Notes under the pieces: model-generated
What the model saw: only the letters and a program-made list of their open reading frames with translations
Database searches by the model: none
Told to the model about the DNA's origin: nothing
Source: Selaginella moellendorffii
Lineage: Eukaryota > Streptophyta > Lycopodiopsida > Selaginellales > Selaginellaceae
Direction of reading: 5' to 3'
DNA length: 64,000 nucleotides
Assembly: GCF_000143415.4 (NCBI RefSeq)
Contig: NW_003314327.1
Span: 253,735-317,734, forward strand
Program-made: the position numbers and the translations under genes
In this document: positions 1 to 11,092 of the stretch, one piece after another
How the letters are laid out: every line of letters starts with the position of its first letter
How positions within the stretch are numbered: the first letter of the stretch is position 1

Positions 1-1015
1 TCGGTCCCTCGTTCGGGGAACCTTGGATTATCTGCAAGGTCTCAAGGTGCCTCGTGCTTTTCGATTTTTTTCCCGATTGTTTTTTTCACTTGCTACGCTC
101 TGTCAGATGCTCGGAGTGAAGCGTGTGGAAAGGGTTCTACCGACTGGAACTGCTCTTACAGTTGTTGGAGAAGTAAGTACTCATGGTAGCCTTAATGGTT
201 TTCTTCAATACAACTTTTAGGCAATCAAAGACGATCAAGGAACGCTGAGAATCCAGAGGCCACATAAAGGACCATTTTACGTTACTCCAAAAAGCATCGA
301 TCAGCTGATCGCGAATCTGGGAAAGTGGTCAAGGTGAGTGTGTGCCATCGTTTGGCAATGTATGAGACTTACAGATGCGTTTTGCAGATGGTACAAGTAC
401 ATGTCTTTGGGCTTCACTTTATTCGGTGTTTTCCTTGTGGCCTCACATACCATCAGATATGTCATGGAGAAGCGGAGAAGAGCGGCCTTGAACAGAAGGT
501 ATTCCTCTAAACTCACAACCTTTCTCGCTTGCCGGACTAACAAAATTAGTTTCTTGCCAGAGTAATGGAAGCTGCTGCACGAAGGCGTGAACGGAAAGAG
601 CACGAAGGCAAAGCCCGTCCTCTATTTTGTTTTTATTTTTCCATTGCACTGATTCGTTTGCTTTCTTGTCTGTTATCAGAAGTTGGCGAGTTTGCCAAGG
701 TGGAAACCGCAACAAAACGAGACGGGCGCCTACCCGACCTATGCGTGATTTGTCTGGAGCAAGAATACAACGCTGTCTTTGTCCCGTAAGTTCTGTCGCA
801 CCTAAAGATCTTTTTATTTTTATTTTTTTGCTTTCTCTTCTCTCAAACGGGGGAAAGTGAAGTTTTCTTGGAAGAACTTGTGACTGATTCGCGTGTCCTG
901 GATTGTTCGCAGATGCGGTCACATGTGTTGTTGCATATCCTGCTCGGCTCAGCTGCAAAATTGCCCATTGTGTCGGCGTCGGATCGAGCAGATTGTGAAG
1001 ACTTACAGGCATTAG
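1..1015 (+). CDS. SP1: SP1-type RING E3 ubiquitin ligase, 3' part (5' end outside window)
   Basis: This is the C-terminal part of a chloroplast/mitochondrial outer-membrane RING E3 ligase of the SP1 (suppressor of ppi1)/MUL1 family, which in Arabidopsis ubiquitinates import-machinery proteins. Seven exons splice in frame: 1-46, 107-172, 221-333, 388-498, 561-607, 680-785 and 913-1015. The frame shows the family's intermembrane-space segment (LGVKRVERVLPTGT), a membrane helix (LGFTLFGVFLVASHTI) and a C3HC4 RING starting CVICLEQEYNAVFVPCGHMC and ending with the family tail VKTYRH before the stop. The 607/608 junction uses a GC donor (AG|GCAAAG), needed to keep the frame. The N-terminus lies upstream of the window. 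Identity is firm from family knowledge; substrate is inferred. Confidence 0.9.
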
Positions 1016-1416
1016 AGTTTGGTGCGCTCGAACGCGAAAGAAGAACGGAAACGAAGACGAAAAAGAACGAGTTTTTACTATGGTTTGATTTGGAGCTCTT
1101 TTGTGTACATACAAACGCCAGTTTGGTTTGAATGTGGAGCGTAAGATTCACGTGTGTGATCCGACGGCCCACATCGAGCTTCCGCAACCCTCCACGCGCT
1201 GCGGTACAGTGTACGGCTAGTGGACACGTCAGTGGCGGCGAATATTCGCGTGAGATATACCGCGAGAGAAGACTACCCTATACGATGGCGCTCTTCCTGG
1301 AAGGAGAGGCTGTTCGTCGAGTGACGAGGAGGACGAGGAGCTGGCGATGCGCCATCGCCGCGGCGAGATTTCGTGAGTAGCGGGGATTTTCGATGGATCT
1401 TGGTTGAATCCGTGAA
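1016..1416. other. Intergenic/promoter region between SP1 and U-box gene
   Basis: No coding sequence is recognisable. It contains one perfect G-box (CACGTG, 1149-1154) about 270-315 bp upstream of the U-box gene starts, a possible light- or ABA-responsive element. No clear TATA box was assigned. Confidence 0.4.
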
Positions 1417-2745
1417 ATGCAGGCGCGAGTGAGGGCCAGGGAATCGCAGGTCGAGTTCCTGGCGATGGAGACGAGCAGTCAGGGGATTCCAGCTCCTCCG
1501 GAGGATTTTCGGTGCCCGATATCGCTGGAGGTGATGGCCGAGCCGGTGATCTTGTGGACGGGGCAGACGTATGATCGGCAGTCGATCCAGCGATGGCTCG
1601 ACTCCGGCCACACGACGTGCCCCAAGACGAAGCAGGAGCTCCACGACGACACACGCCTCATCCCCAACTACGCGCTGCGGAGCTTGATCCAGAGCTGGGC
1701 GGCGGCGAATTCGGTGGAGCTCGCCAGTGGCGGCGGCGGCGCTTCTGGCGGCGGTAGCAAGAGCAAGAAGAGCAGCATTTGCAGCAGCGATTCCTCCTCC
1801 AATCGCGCAAGGAAGGAGGCCGTGGAGGCGCTGGTCAGGGGGATCCTGGCCGCCAATCCCGCGTCCTTGATCCGGGACTCGGTCCGCGAGCTCCGGATTC
1901 TGGCCAAGGAGAGCAGGCCCCAGCGCGCGATGATCTGCGAGGCCGGCGGCGTCGCCAAGCTCCTCGACCTCCTCCTCGGCAAATCCCGGCCAGCCTTCCC
2001 CGACCTCCAGAACGAGATTGAGGAGAACGCGGTGGTGGCGCTCCTCAATCTCTGCGCCGACGACGAGAACAAGGTCGGCCTCGTCGCCGAGGGCGCGGTG
2101 GACGCCATCCTCCACATCCTCTCGCGCCACCACCACCAGGCATCCATCGACACCAGGGCCAGCGCCGCGCTCGCAATCACCAGCCTCGCCATGGTGGACG
2201 TGAACAAGGCCATCATTGGGCGGCATCCGGGCGCAATGCCGGGCCTGGTCCGGCTGCTTAGCTCGGGCAGTCCCCGCGGTAAGAAGGACGCGGCCATCGC
2301 GCTCTACAGCCTATGCATGCTACCCGACAACCGGCGCCGCGCGGTAGCCGCCGGCGTCGTGTCCGTGCTGCTGACGGCAGTCGAGAACGACGCGCGGTAC
2401 TGCGCGGCACACCTCGCGGCACCGGCCGAGGGCGAGGCCGTGCTGGCGCTGCTCGACGTGCTTGCCACGTGTCCGGAAGGGAGGGCGGAGATGAGGCTCC
2501 GGCGGGGCGTGGTGCCCGCGTTGGTGAGGGTGATGGGCGCCGCTGGTGACTCGGCGGTACCACTGAGGGCGCGGGAGAGCTGCGCCGCCGTGCTGTATGC
2601 CGTGTGCTGCGAGGACGCTACGTGGACGGCCATTGCGCGCGACGCCGGGGCCGCCGCGGTGGCGGGGGAAATGGCGCGCGGACTGAATGGGGAGTGCCGC
2701 GCGGCGCGAAAGGCCGCCAGCCTCGTCCAGCTGCTCAGTGCATAG
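1417..2745 (+). CDS. U-box / armadillo-repeat E3 ubiquitin ligase (PUB family)
   Basis: A single uninterrupted exon encodes 442 residues, or 426 if the second in-frame ATG at 1465 is used; that ATG has G at both -3 and +4 and is my preferred start. Residues about 27-95 form a U-box (PEDFRCPISLEVMAEPVI, then GQTYDRQSIQRWL and TCPKTKQEL), the E2-binding module of plant PUB ligases. A low-complexity Gly/Ser linker follows, and the rest is leucine/alanine-rich helical repeat typical of armadillo repeats. It resembles intronless PUBs of the PUB38-41 type, but I cannot name an orthologue. Very high GC. It probably ubiquitinates targets bound by the ARM repeats in cytosol or at the plasma membrane; the substrate is unknown. 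Confidence 0.88.
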   Translation: MQARVRARESQVEFLAMETSSQGIPAPPEDFRCPISLEVMAEPVILWTGQTYDRQSIQRWLDSGHTTCPKTKQELHDDTRLIPNYALRSLIQSWAAANSVELASGGGGASGGGSKSKKSSICSSDSSSNRARKEAVEALVRGILAANPASLIRDSVRELRILAKESRPQRAMICEAGGVAKLLDLLLGKSRPAFPDLQNEIEENAVVALLNLCADDENKVGLVAEGAVDAILHILSRHHHQASIDTRASAALAITSLAMVDVNKAIIGRHPGAMPGLVRLLSSGSPRGKKDAAIALYSLCMLPDNRRRAVAAGVVSVLLTAVENDARYCAAHLAAPAEGEAVLALLDVLATCPEGRAEMRLRRGVVPALVRVMGAAGDSAVPLRARESCAAVLYAVCCEDATWTAIARDAGAAAVAGEMARGLNGECRAARKAASLVQLLSA

Positions 2746-2894
2746 TGAGCGATCTTCTTCCTCCTATCTTAGTCATAGCTAAATTATTTTTGTTGTAACA
2801 CCATAACTTCTCTTGTTATATAGCCAATGTATGTTGTAAAATGGCCAAAGATCTTGTTTACTCCTGTTTCTTTCGTCTTGGAAGATTTGGATTA

Positions 2895-4002
2895 TCAATC
2901 GCCACCGCCCCGGATGGTAGTGTTCTTGACAATCTGGAGAAAAGAATTACACGTCAATACGTATCTATTGTCGACAAGAAATCTAGTCATGCAAAAAACA
3001 TTGGCATCTGAAGAAGAAAAAGAAGAGATTGCGTAGCGTACCTGTCGGAGCATGTAGTTTTCTCTTTGAAGCGTCGCGTTTTTCTCCTCCAGCTCTGCGT
3101 TTCTAGTTTCCAGATCCTTGGCCTTTTGCTCCAGCTCGACCAAGTAAGCCTTTTTGCGCTCTCGGGCCTGTTGTGCCGACACGCGATTCCTCAGCAACCT
3201 GTTCAAACCACCAGAAAAAAAAAAGAAAAAAAAAAAAGAGATATTTTTCTTAATATGGACATTTCTGGAACTTCTAAAAAGGAAAATTACCTCTTTAGTC
3301 GCTTGCCTTCCTTGTCATTGGAAGAGCCTCCGGATCGCCTTCTCGACGACGAGCTTCCACCGACAAGCTTCTGAGAGCGACCTTTGCTGCTCTTCTCGGG
3401 GAGCTCGGGCACTCGTCTGATATCCGAGTCGCTATCGTTGCCTTCGTCTGCAATATTCAATCGATCGCGAGTAAACACGCGAGCAACAGGAGAAAGAAAA
3501 CGAAAGACCAATGGTCACGCACCGTCTTTCTTCATGTCCGATGAGCCGGAGATGTTCGAAACAGAGGGCCTGTCTGATCCATGCCTCGATGACGAATTCG
3601 TCCAGTTGGACTCGCTCGTCCAATTCCTGGTGATGGTGTCGGTGGCGCTGTTTGGTGGCTCCAAAGGTTGGATTTTTCCGTCGATGACGGGCTTCCAAGC
3701 CCCTGCAAACGACTTGCAGCCGAAATTGGCAATGCTGGCCGCCGCCTGGCTCTCGTATCCAACAGACTCGATATCACACTCAGCTGAAGAAACCAAAACA
3801 CGGAAGAAGAGCTCTCATCAGGATCAAGAAACGAATAAAAAAATCTAAACTTCTACTCACCTTTGAGGCTGCTCAAATCATCCACGACCTCGGCATTCTC
3901 CGCTGCTTCACCACCAATCGAGCCTTTCTTCCGCGACAAATTCTCCACCCCGCCGGGATTGAAACTCGCAACCGGCCTCTTCACCGCGGACGCCGATCGC
4001 AT
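2895..4002 (-). CDS. HY5: bZIP transcription factor HY5 (ELONGATED HYPOCOTYL 5)
   Basis: Five exons (4002-3861, 3783-3523, 3447-3291, 3198-3042, 2933-2895) give a 251-residue protein. The basic region reads [19 protein letters not shown] (Asn191 to Arg199 is the invariant N-x7-R), followed by a leucine zipper and the short tail [11 protein letters not shown], all close to plant HY5. The N-terminal half carries an acidic serine stretch followed by DIRRVPELP (about residues 143-151), the COP1-docking VP motif by which HY5 is recruited for light-controlled degradation. HY5 binds G-boxes in the nucleus and promotes photomorphogenesis. The N-terminus is longer than in Arabidopsis HY5 (168 residues). 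The start is the first ATG of the open first exon. Identity is strong. Confidence 0.93.
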
Positions 4003-4145
4003 GACTGAATAGATACTCCTCACACCCCCGAGTCACCGCATTGCGATGGAACCAAAGTTCGCCCCTCCCCCAAGCACTAGCTCGATCCGGACACCGGAAG
4101 CTCTTGGACCGCTTTCAGCTTCTCGGCTAAGAGAGAGAGATATTT

Positions 4146-4151
4146 CACGTG
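4146..4151. promoter_or_regulatory. G-box (CACGTG) upstream of HY5
   Basis: A perfect CACGTG palindrome lies 144 bp upstream of the HY5 start codon, next to a GAGAGAGA tract. HY5 proteins bind G-boxes, so autoregulation is possible; this is inference from position and motif only. Confidence 0.45.
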
Positions 4152-4659
4152 ACTATAAGCTGTCTTTCACCGGCGGCCCCGGTTCCACCCGGTCACCCGC
4201 GACTGCATCGAACTCACCCACGCGGCAGCAACCGGCCGGCACCGGCCGAGACGGTGAAGATCACAGAACCGGCCACGTCGCCCGGCCAATCTAAACCACG
4301 CACGTATAGATAGACCACGTAGCCGGCCAGCCCACCGTCGGATCCCCCGGAGCTCGACGGCCCGATGCCGTCCACGAGCCCGAGGACCATCTTTTCATTT
4401 CCTTCGCTCGCAGCGCCAAAGCTCTTAGACGGTTTTGCTGTCGCCATCCTCAAACACGAAGAGATCGTCACTGCGGAAAGCCGACTCGTCTAAAGTTGTG
4501 CTCGCCGATGCATTTGCCCGCGCTGATAGTGCTGTTGCCACTTAAAAGAATCTCGTCCTTTTCCTCCTTTACTTTGTGTCGCCAAACTTCGCCGCCCACT
4601 GTACCAGATGATCTTTCGCTGCGAAGAGAGTGGCCAGACTTCTCCTTGCCGATGATTAG
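4152..4659. other. HY5 upstream region / O-fucosyltransferase downstream region, rich in CCGG
   Basis: No coding exon is supported. Positions about 4160-4285 carry a dense run of CCGG-containing words (CACCGGC, CCCGG, ACCGGCC), giving a local GC peak. A short ORF on each strand exists here but neither resembles a known protein. Confidence 0.3.
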
Positions 4660-6301
4660 CTAGTCACTGTTCTTTGTTCTTGTCCTTCCCGTACTACGGC
4701 AGAAGCAATCCGGTAACGGTAGATTTCTCCCGGTGAAGAGGCTTGAGCTGTGAACTTCCCACATTCGCTGAGCGAGCTCGGCACCGCTAAGTCCCGACGA
4801 TACTGAGGTTGCGAAAGCTTGCCTGTTGAGTACCAGCGTCTTGCCACTGCCGTGCATTGCTCGCATTGCCACCACCATCTTGTCCATGTTTCCGAAGTAA
4901 GTAGCCACGTAAATGTCGCTGTGGACGGCTACGTAGTAGTCCAATGCCGCTTTGCTGTTGCCGTGCAAGCCTTTCAGAGCGTCGGCGCCGAGGATGGCGA
5001 GCTTCCGATATATGTTGGGGTATACTCTGGAAAAGGCCGTCTCCTCGAGGAGGCCAGAGCCGGAGGCGAGATAGATTGGCATGGTGGTGGGAACTCTGAG
5101 TGCCTGGAGGACGAACGCAGCTTCTCCGGGAGTAAGCGGACACTTTCCCCTGTTTCTCCATGATTCCGCGAGGCTGCCGGTGAAAGGTGCTTTGTTGTCG
5201 CGAGCGGCTTCGATGGCGTCTAGCGAGGCCTTCGAGAGGTTGGAATACGTGCACCTGCTGTACGCGATCATGTCCGGCTCGAATCTCAAATGGAGTGCTA
5301 GAAACGGACGGGGAATCGCGTCCAAGACCGTTTGAGCTGTGTTCTCAAGACGCTGCACGAGACGGAGAGCTTTATAGCAAGCTTGACACCGTGACGCTTT
5401 GGCCCATAGTGGATACCTGCATGCATATACGGGAAGAAGTTGAAGCCTCTCGAGAAGAAATAAAAGAGAAAACCACTCACCTGTCCGATCTTTGGCTTGC
5501 CGCGGGTCGAATGATTACTACTTTCTCTTTGAGTAACACGGGCAAAACAGCCTCAACGTAATCAAAGAGCTTCTTTTTCTGGCAGTCGATCAGCACCGTT
5601 TTCTTGGAAGCGTAAGGGGGAGGAAGCTCCTTTACAACGCGAACGTAACCCTTCATAGTTTCGATAAAAAAATCCGCATCGAAAATGTCAGAAAAGCCAC
5701 TAAACCATCACACAGTCAGTCTTGAATAGAGATTGATTGTCTGAAAGAGAGAAACGCTAGAAAAACTATGAGTCTTCGTTGCTTTGAGTAGCATACACAC
5801 CTTGAATCGTTCCAATACGGAGTTCCTTCAAATTGAGGTAGCAGCAGTGTCGCGTTTAGAAGACGTGCAACTCCAACACCATCGCAAAACTGCACGAAAC
5901 TCGTGAGCTCTCAACACGCATTGAAACTGTGACACTTACATCCCTTCGCATTTGATTGAGGCCCCCATTGCAATCCACAATAATGTAGCCATTGCTCACA
6001 CCGGGAAGAGCTGCAAGAAAAATCCATCCATTCAACCAAACTTGCACAATCTCACAATCCTACCATGCTGCAGATCATTCCACCACGAGCATTGCTCGAA
6101 ATCACGCCTACCACTCGGATCACTCCACCAGATCTGATTGTAGGACACTCCGCTGAGCCTACCGACACGCAGGAGATCAAAAGATTTCTTGCTCACAAAG
6201 CATGCGCATTTCACTTACATCCTGGATCTCGGAAGCGATCGCAGCGAAGCGATCAAGACGAGCAGCGAGAAGAATCCCGCCACGAGCAGCCCTCGCTTCA
6301 T
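4660..6301 (-). CDS. Plant O-fucosyltransferase family protein (GDP-fucose protein O-fucosyltransferase domain)
   Basis: Six exons (6301-6219, 6158-6064, 6010-5940, 5889-5801, 5699-5481, 5416-4660) encode 437 residues. The N-terminus is a type II signal anchor (LLVAGFFSLLVLIASL), placing it in the Golgi. The fold follows the plant-specific O-FucT family: NGGLNQMRRDFCDGVGVARL (nucleotide-binding start), the block GFSDIFDADFFIETMKGYVR, the catalytic-region motif ALHLRFEPDM (His228-Glu232), and CPLTPGEAAFVL followed by a segment ending YVATYFGNMDK. Such enzymes are predicted to transfer fucose or related sugars to cell-wall polymers or proteins; the acceptor cannot be told from sequence. Length is a little short for the family. 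All intron phases close. Confidence 0.9.
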
Positions 6302-6820
6302 TGGAGAAATGGAAAATATTTTTAGGGCTTACAAGAAAGTATAGAACTCGAATCGAACACACGAAGGTTTTTCGGCCGGACAGGATCGACGGCTGAGAAA
6401 AACGCAGTGACATAACAGGGCAGATCCTAGCCGTTGGATGCTGACGGGTTTGGTTGACGGCTGGCCTTTGCATTTTGACGGGCAAGCGGCCAGTAGAAGA
6501 AACACACGACTGGAAGAAAAGGAGCTCCATTTCCCAAGGATCATATGGCCGGGCAGCGATCCAGGTAACAGATCACGCTCGGCGGCGCCGGCGGCGGGGC
6601 TAGGGCGCTGATCCAGCGCTGCGTTCGCTCGATCTGACGCTTTAGGGTAGGAAATCATGGCGGAGAGCAGGAATTCGACGATCCAGTGGAATGCCAGCGT
6701 CGTAATCCTTCGCACCAGGTTGAAGTGAGCCATGGAATCACGGCCGCGAGCGTTGGAATGGCTGCCGTGATGCCCTCTATGGCGATCGCGCTTCAAGACG
6801 CCCCTGCCAGAGCTTCCGCG

Positions 6821-9303
6821 ATGTCGGCAAGATCTAACAAAAAGCAAGATTTGCACGCCGCCGGGAGGCGCCGGGTGAGTGATTCGTCCAAATTTCTTGT
6901 GGAAGTTTTGATCTTTGTTTCTTCTTTTTCCTTCTCTCAGCTGGAGCAATTCAAGAAGAACAAGCGTGAGAAAGCTACCAAGCAAGCTTCTGAAGAACAG
7001 CCTTCCACTTTCGAAGCTCTAGAACCGGTCGATTCAAATGGGGATATCTACACCGCGGCTTTTCCACCGGCGGCTGGCCAGGATCAACACTCTCAGATTC
7101 TTCCGAGCGTCCAAACGGATTTTCCGAGCGTTCTTCCTCCAGATCAATTCGAGCCACCTCCAGCTGAGAACTCCGACCCACCGAGCTACGCCACCACCTT
7201 TGGGAATTCCAACTTCCACTCCACTGACCTTGTACACTCGACCGTGGATGCTCGACACGCCACCATCGACCAACTTCCACACCCAACGACCGATCCTCTC
7301 CCACACTCCACCATTGCTCTTCCACTGGAGAGTGAAGAAGACTCGAGGTATAAGAAAACTTTTTACAGTGACCACTTGGAAAAGGAAAAGCCGGGAACGA
7401 ACATTGCCGAGAGTGAACAACGGCCAGCAACTCTATTCCAACCGTCGTCAAATTTTGCCGCTGCGAAACAAAAGCCACCTCGTTCGCACTCCTCGGACTC
7501 TCTCTTTCGACCTCTTCGTGCTGCTGTGCCCGAAGTAACGAATGGTGATGCGGCTGTCAAGTCCACGCCAGTGACAAGACATCACATAGACGAGCCACGG
7601 TACGAGGCACAAAGACCACTAGCGCCTTTTGCGAATGATGAGACACCTTTGAGTTCCTCCCGCAAAGATGACTTCGCTGCATTGGAACAGGTAAGAGAAA
7701 TGGTTCTTCCGCGATTGCTATTGACTGAAATGCATTTGTTTTTACAGCACATTGAGGACTTGACGCAGGAGAAGTTTTCTTTGCTACGCGGTCTAGACAA
7801 GGCTAAGGCGTTGGTGGAGACACTGACTCAAGCCAACTCTGCTCTCACGGAGGATTATAATCAGCAGGTTGTTTCAATCATCCTCAAACAGCTATTCTTG
7901 ATTTTATCTTGCTGCATCGAGATTAGCTGTTTGCTATCCAGTGTGATAATAGTGTCGGTTCAGTGCTTTGCAGGGTGCCAAAGTAAACGAATTGAAAGAT
8001 GAACTTGCAAGATTTCAGCAAGAGTTTCGCTCGCAAGAGGTATGCATGTACCGAACACATGTTAGCAAAGTTACACACCCTGTGTTATTGTTGCAGGCCG
8101 TGCTTAAAAATCTAAAGGCGGAGAGGGACAGAGCAGTTCAGGAGAGCACCTCAGCAGTTGAACGTTCTCGAGGTTTCGCTGCAGAGATTGTTGGCCTTGA
8201 GGAGAAGGTCAGCTCGTTTACATGTTTCATTTTGATTCCGATCGTCAGTCATTTTGTTGTACAGATTTTGAAAACTCGATCGCAAGAGCTAAAGTCGCAA
8301 AAAGAAGTCCAGTCTTTACGTGCGGAAGTTGAATCATGCAGGTCAGCTTTGCAATTGCATTTCAGTTCCTTTGTTTTGATCAAAATACTTTAATTTTTGC
8401 AGAAGGCAGATTCTATCAATAGAAAAGGATCGCCTTAATGCCATTTCTTTGAATGACGCATTGCAGGAAGGTTTGTCTCGATCACGTGTTACTTGTGTGA
8501 TGGCTGACTGGCTATATTTCAGAAAAGAAGCTCCTGCTGTCTCGCATTCGTGAAGCGGCAGATAAAACGTATCCTATCAAGTCAGCATCCACAGAAGACG
8601 CTTCAACCTCCACCGACGATCTCGGTAATTATTTCTGCAAGATTTGGCTAGTATATTGTCTCCGATTGTTTCTTCTTGCAGTTATAGAGCGCGAGCCTCA
8701 GGCATCGGATTCAGATCAAGAGCCGTCCGTCTTCGCGTATCCAACCTCACTGCCTGAAGACCAGTTGGGAATTATAGAAAGTATCAATGCTCTAGTAACA
8801 GAGGTACGCCAAAAAGATTTCTCCTCGCTGGTAAAACATGGTTTCTTTTTCTTTTTAATAGTTGGGAGAAGAAAAGGAGGCACTCTTAAGATTACTCAGG
8901 AATGAATCGAATGCGGTCACTCAACTAAAGGTGTAACTAGTGGATACTGTTTCTTGCTGTCTAATCAAAATCGGTGCTGGTGTTGCAGGTTGAGAACGCC
9001 GAGTTGATGCAAAAATTAGAGAGCCAAACGCAGCAACTGGAGCTCGCAGTGGCCCAAAGCATGGCTCGCTCTGCACCTTTGGTGTCGCCTATAGCTTCTC
9101 ACCAAAGTAACGAGGAACTGGATTACATTGACGAGGGAGACGAGGTGAGAGCTTTACACACACAAAGTTCATCTTCTAAAGTCTCTCTTTTTGTTTTGTT
9201 TTCTCCCCTATTTCCTTAGGTTGTTGATCGTGTACTGGGCTGGATAATGAAACTTTTCCCGGGCTCTGGCTCCTCTAGGCGTGGCGGAAGCAAGCATTTG
9301 TGA
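6821..9303 (+). CDS. BLI: BLISTER (Polycomb-interacting coiled-coil protein)
   Basis: Twelve exons (6821-6874, 6941-7690, 7748-7867, 7974-8039, 8097-8207, 8265-8341, 8403-8470, 8523-8624, 8682-8803, 8862-8930, 8989-9144, 9220-9303) give 592 residues. The N-terminal KKQDLHAAGRRRLEQFKKNK block, the central HIEDLTQEKFSLLRGLDKAK coiled-coil start and the C-terminal VVDRVLGWIMKLFPG tail match plant BLISTER proteins. A serine/proline-rich variable region lies between residues about 40 and 260. In Arabidopsis BLI interacts with the PRC2 subunit CURLY LEAF and is linked to stress and endomembrane functions. The frame is open upstream, so ATG at 6686 would add 45 residues; 6821 is preferred because the family begins just before the KKQ/RKQ block. 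Confidence 0.88.
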
Positions 9304-9900
9304 AGAGAGCTAAGTTGATTCTTTCCAATAATTTGATTGGTTTTGCGTCCAGATAATAAACTGGAAACTAGTTTCTATTATCTCTTCAGGAAATCAAGCG
9401 TTTTTAAGAGGTACGATTTAAGAGAACTCAAGATAAACATGATCTATAGATTGCTTGAAGTTTCCAGTGAAAGCCCAATACCTCCACCCGTACCATCCAC
9501 TGGTTTTGAAGGAAGCGAACCCATTGAAAGATACAACTTGAAAGCACTGGAGGCTCTCTTCAAAGAAGCTTGTGCTTGGAGTTGGATCTTTGATTTCCCA
9601 TTCTTGAAACTCCAACTTCACAAGAGCTGGAAGCACTGCAATTAATTTCCCTTTTGAGAGTGAAAGTTGCTCTTGAGCACTTTTTTGGGTGGCACCTTTG
9701 GCACGTCGAGAAGCAGATTCAAATAAAGAATGTTCTGAAATAAATTCAGGTTAGGGTTGTAAATGTACTTACCTGATCAACAAGACGACTATAACAACAG
9801 CTAACTACAACTTCCAGCCAGGAGTCACACGACAAATCCAAGAGTGTAGATCCAAACAAACAAAACGCTATCGCTCGGTGCATGCATCCTGTGTTTTACT
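9304..9900. other. Intergenic region with no recognisable gene
   Basis: An open frame at 9439-9645 (+) is proline-containing but resembles no family I know; no splice-supported extension was found. Treated as 3' flank of BLISTER and spacer. Confidence 0.3.
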
Positions 9901-9924
9901 GCCGGATCAATCGCCCTCAAAGCA

Positions 9925-10207
9925 CCACCAGCGCGATCAGAGAGTTCACCACGTCTCCAATCAAAGGCCTGTAGCTTGGTTCTATAGAACAGCAGCAGCA
10001 GCGACCTACACACGGATCTTGCATTAGAATCATCAAGTCAGCCAGCACTGGCAACAAACAAACCAAAACCGAAAGAAGACGAAGAGGAAGAGGAAGGGCA
10101 CTTACTTGGAAGAGTTGCTTCAAGTTGACAGTATCCTTGAACGCAGCATCCACAATGAGGGTAAACCTGGTGTGGTCACTCAGATATATTGGTGCAAACA
10201 GCACCAA
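9925..10207 (-). pseudogene. Remnant of a receptor-like protein kinase C-terminus
   Basis: On the minus strand a segment reads DAAFKDTVNLKQLFQ and then a GT donor at 10108; a second piece reads EPSYRPLIGDVVNSLIALVV before a stop at about 9917-9919. These are the last kinase-domain helices of plant receptor-like kinases of the At1g80640 type. The second piece is out of phase with the first: the expected alanine-rich start runs into a stop in one frame and resumes in another. No upstream kinase exons are present, so this is a broken fragment. Confidence 0.5.
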
Positions 10208-10573
10208 TTGGTGGTGATCCTATCTACGCTCTCTTTACCATGGGTGGAGCTTGTTTGAAGATGCAGCAGGAATGTTTGCATTTATGGGAGCACTATTGAT
10301 TCTCTCTGGACAAGGTTGCAATCTTTCCACTTTTCATTTTTGTCTTGGATTTGTAGAACTATTAACTTGGCTCTCTTTGCTTCAGGAGTTTCTTCGCAGC
10401 AAAGCATATCCATTGCTCACTGGCTGTGCACAGTTTCTCTTCCATTGGCTCACCAGAGATAACCACGGAATGCTCGTGACTAATCCCTCGACATCTCCTG
10501 TGTTTATAGTGCCAGATGGAAAACAGGCATCAGTGAGCTACACAAGCGCTATGGATATGGCGAATGAAAAATA
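10205..10573 (+). pseudogene. Alpha-L-fucosidase GH95 fragment
   Basis: The plus strand encodes a piece of a family 95 glycoside hydrolase: ALFTMGGAC, then HLWEHY, then an intron (about 10315-10385), then EFLRSKAYPLLTGCAQFLF and MLVTNPSTSP, ending in DGKQASVSYTSAMDM. In intact enzymes these blocks are contiguous. Here HLWEHY is followed by an in-frame TGA, and neither the N-terminal domain nor the catalytic C-terminal part is present nearby. It is a decayed partial copy. Confidence 0.65.
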
Positions 10574-10670
10574 AAAAAGTGAAAATTTTTTTACGTGCTT
10601 TGAAATTCAATGAAAAGGACAAAATGTATGAAAGAAAACAAATTATTTTCTTTTCAAAGCGAGTATTTAT

Positions 10671-11053
10671 CAGTGTTAAACACTTCGCCCTTGATCGCGT
10701 CCTTCTTTCCTTCTTGAGCTTTTGTTGGAGGGAGCGTATCTGTGAGAATTCTCCCCGTGAATCTCCTTCTTCGAAAGCGAGCTACCAGGATCGACGAGCA
10801 CTTTTTCCAGAACTGCCATAGCCATCCCTGCCAAGAGGCAAGACAAGATCTTAACAGGATGAAACTCAAAGAAAGTAAAAAAGAGCTCTGAACGAAAACT
10901 TGGGACCTGTGATTGTGGGGGGGCCTGGGAGGGTGGAACTCCTTCAACCTGCAAAGCAAACACTTGCACACGGCTGTTAGTACCCGGCGGCCAGCGCCGC
11001 TTTATTTTGGCCCATGATCTGGGCCTTACCGCGCCAGAGAGCATGGACCGCAT
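10671..11053 (-). other. Possible small multi-exon ORF or CDC20 3' flank, not recognised
   Basis: Between the GH95 remnant and CDC20 the minus strand has plausible splice sites and an ORF starting near 11053 and ending near 10671, with alternatives in two frames. None of the translations resembles a family I know, and exon choice is ambiguous. It may be a small gene or spurious. Confidence 0.2.
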
Positions 11054-11092
11054 GCACAAAAACTAAAAAGAAAAAAAGAAATCAATCAAGAG

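Noticed and set aside
443-1114. Long minus-strand ORFs opposite the SP1 exons
   Set aside because: They run antisense across real exons and introns of the SP1 gene and have no family resemblance.
1273-2226. 317-codon minus-strand ORF opposite the U-box gene
   Set aside because: It is the antisense shadow of a very GC-rich coding exon; the U-box frame explains the openness.
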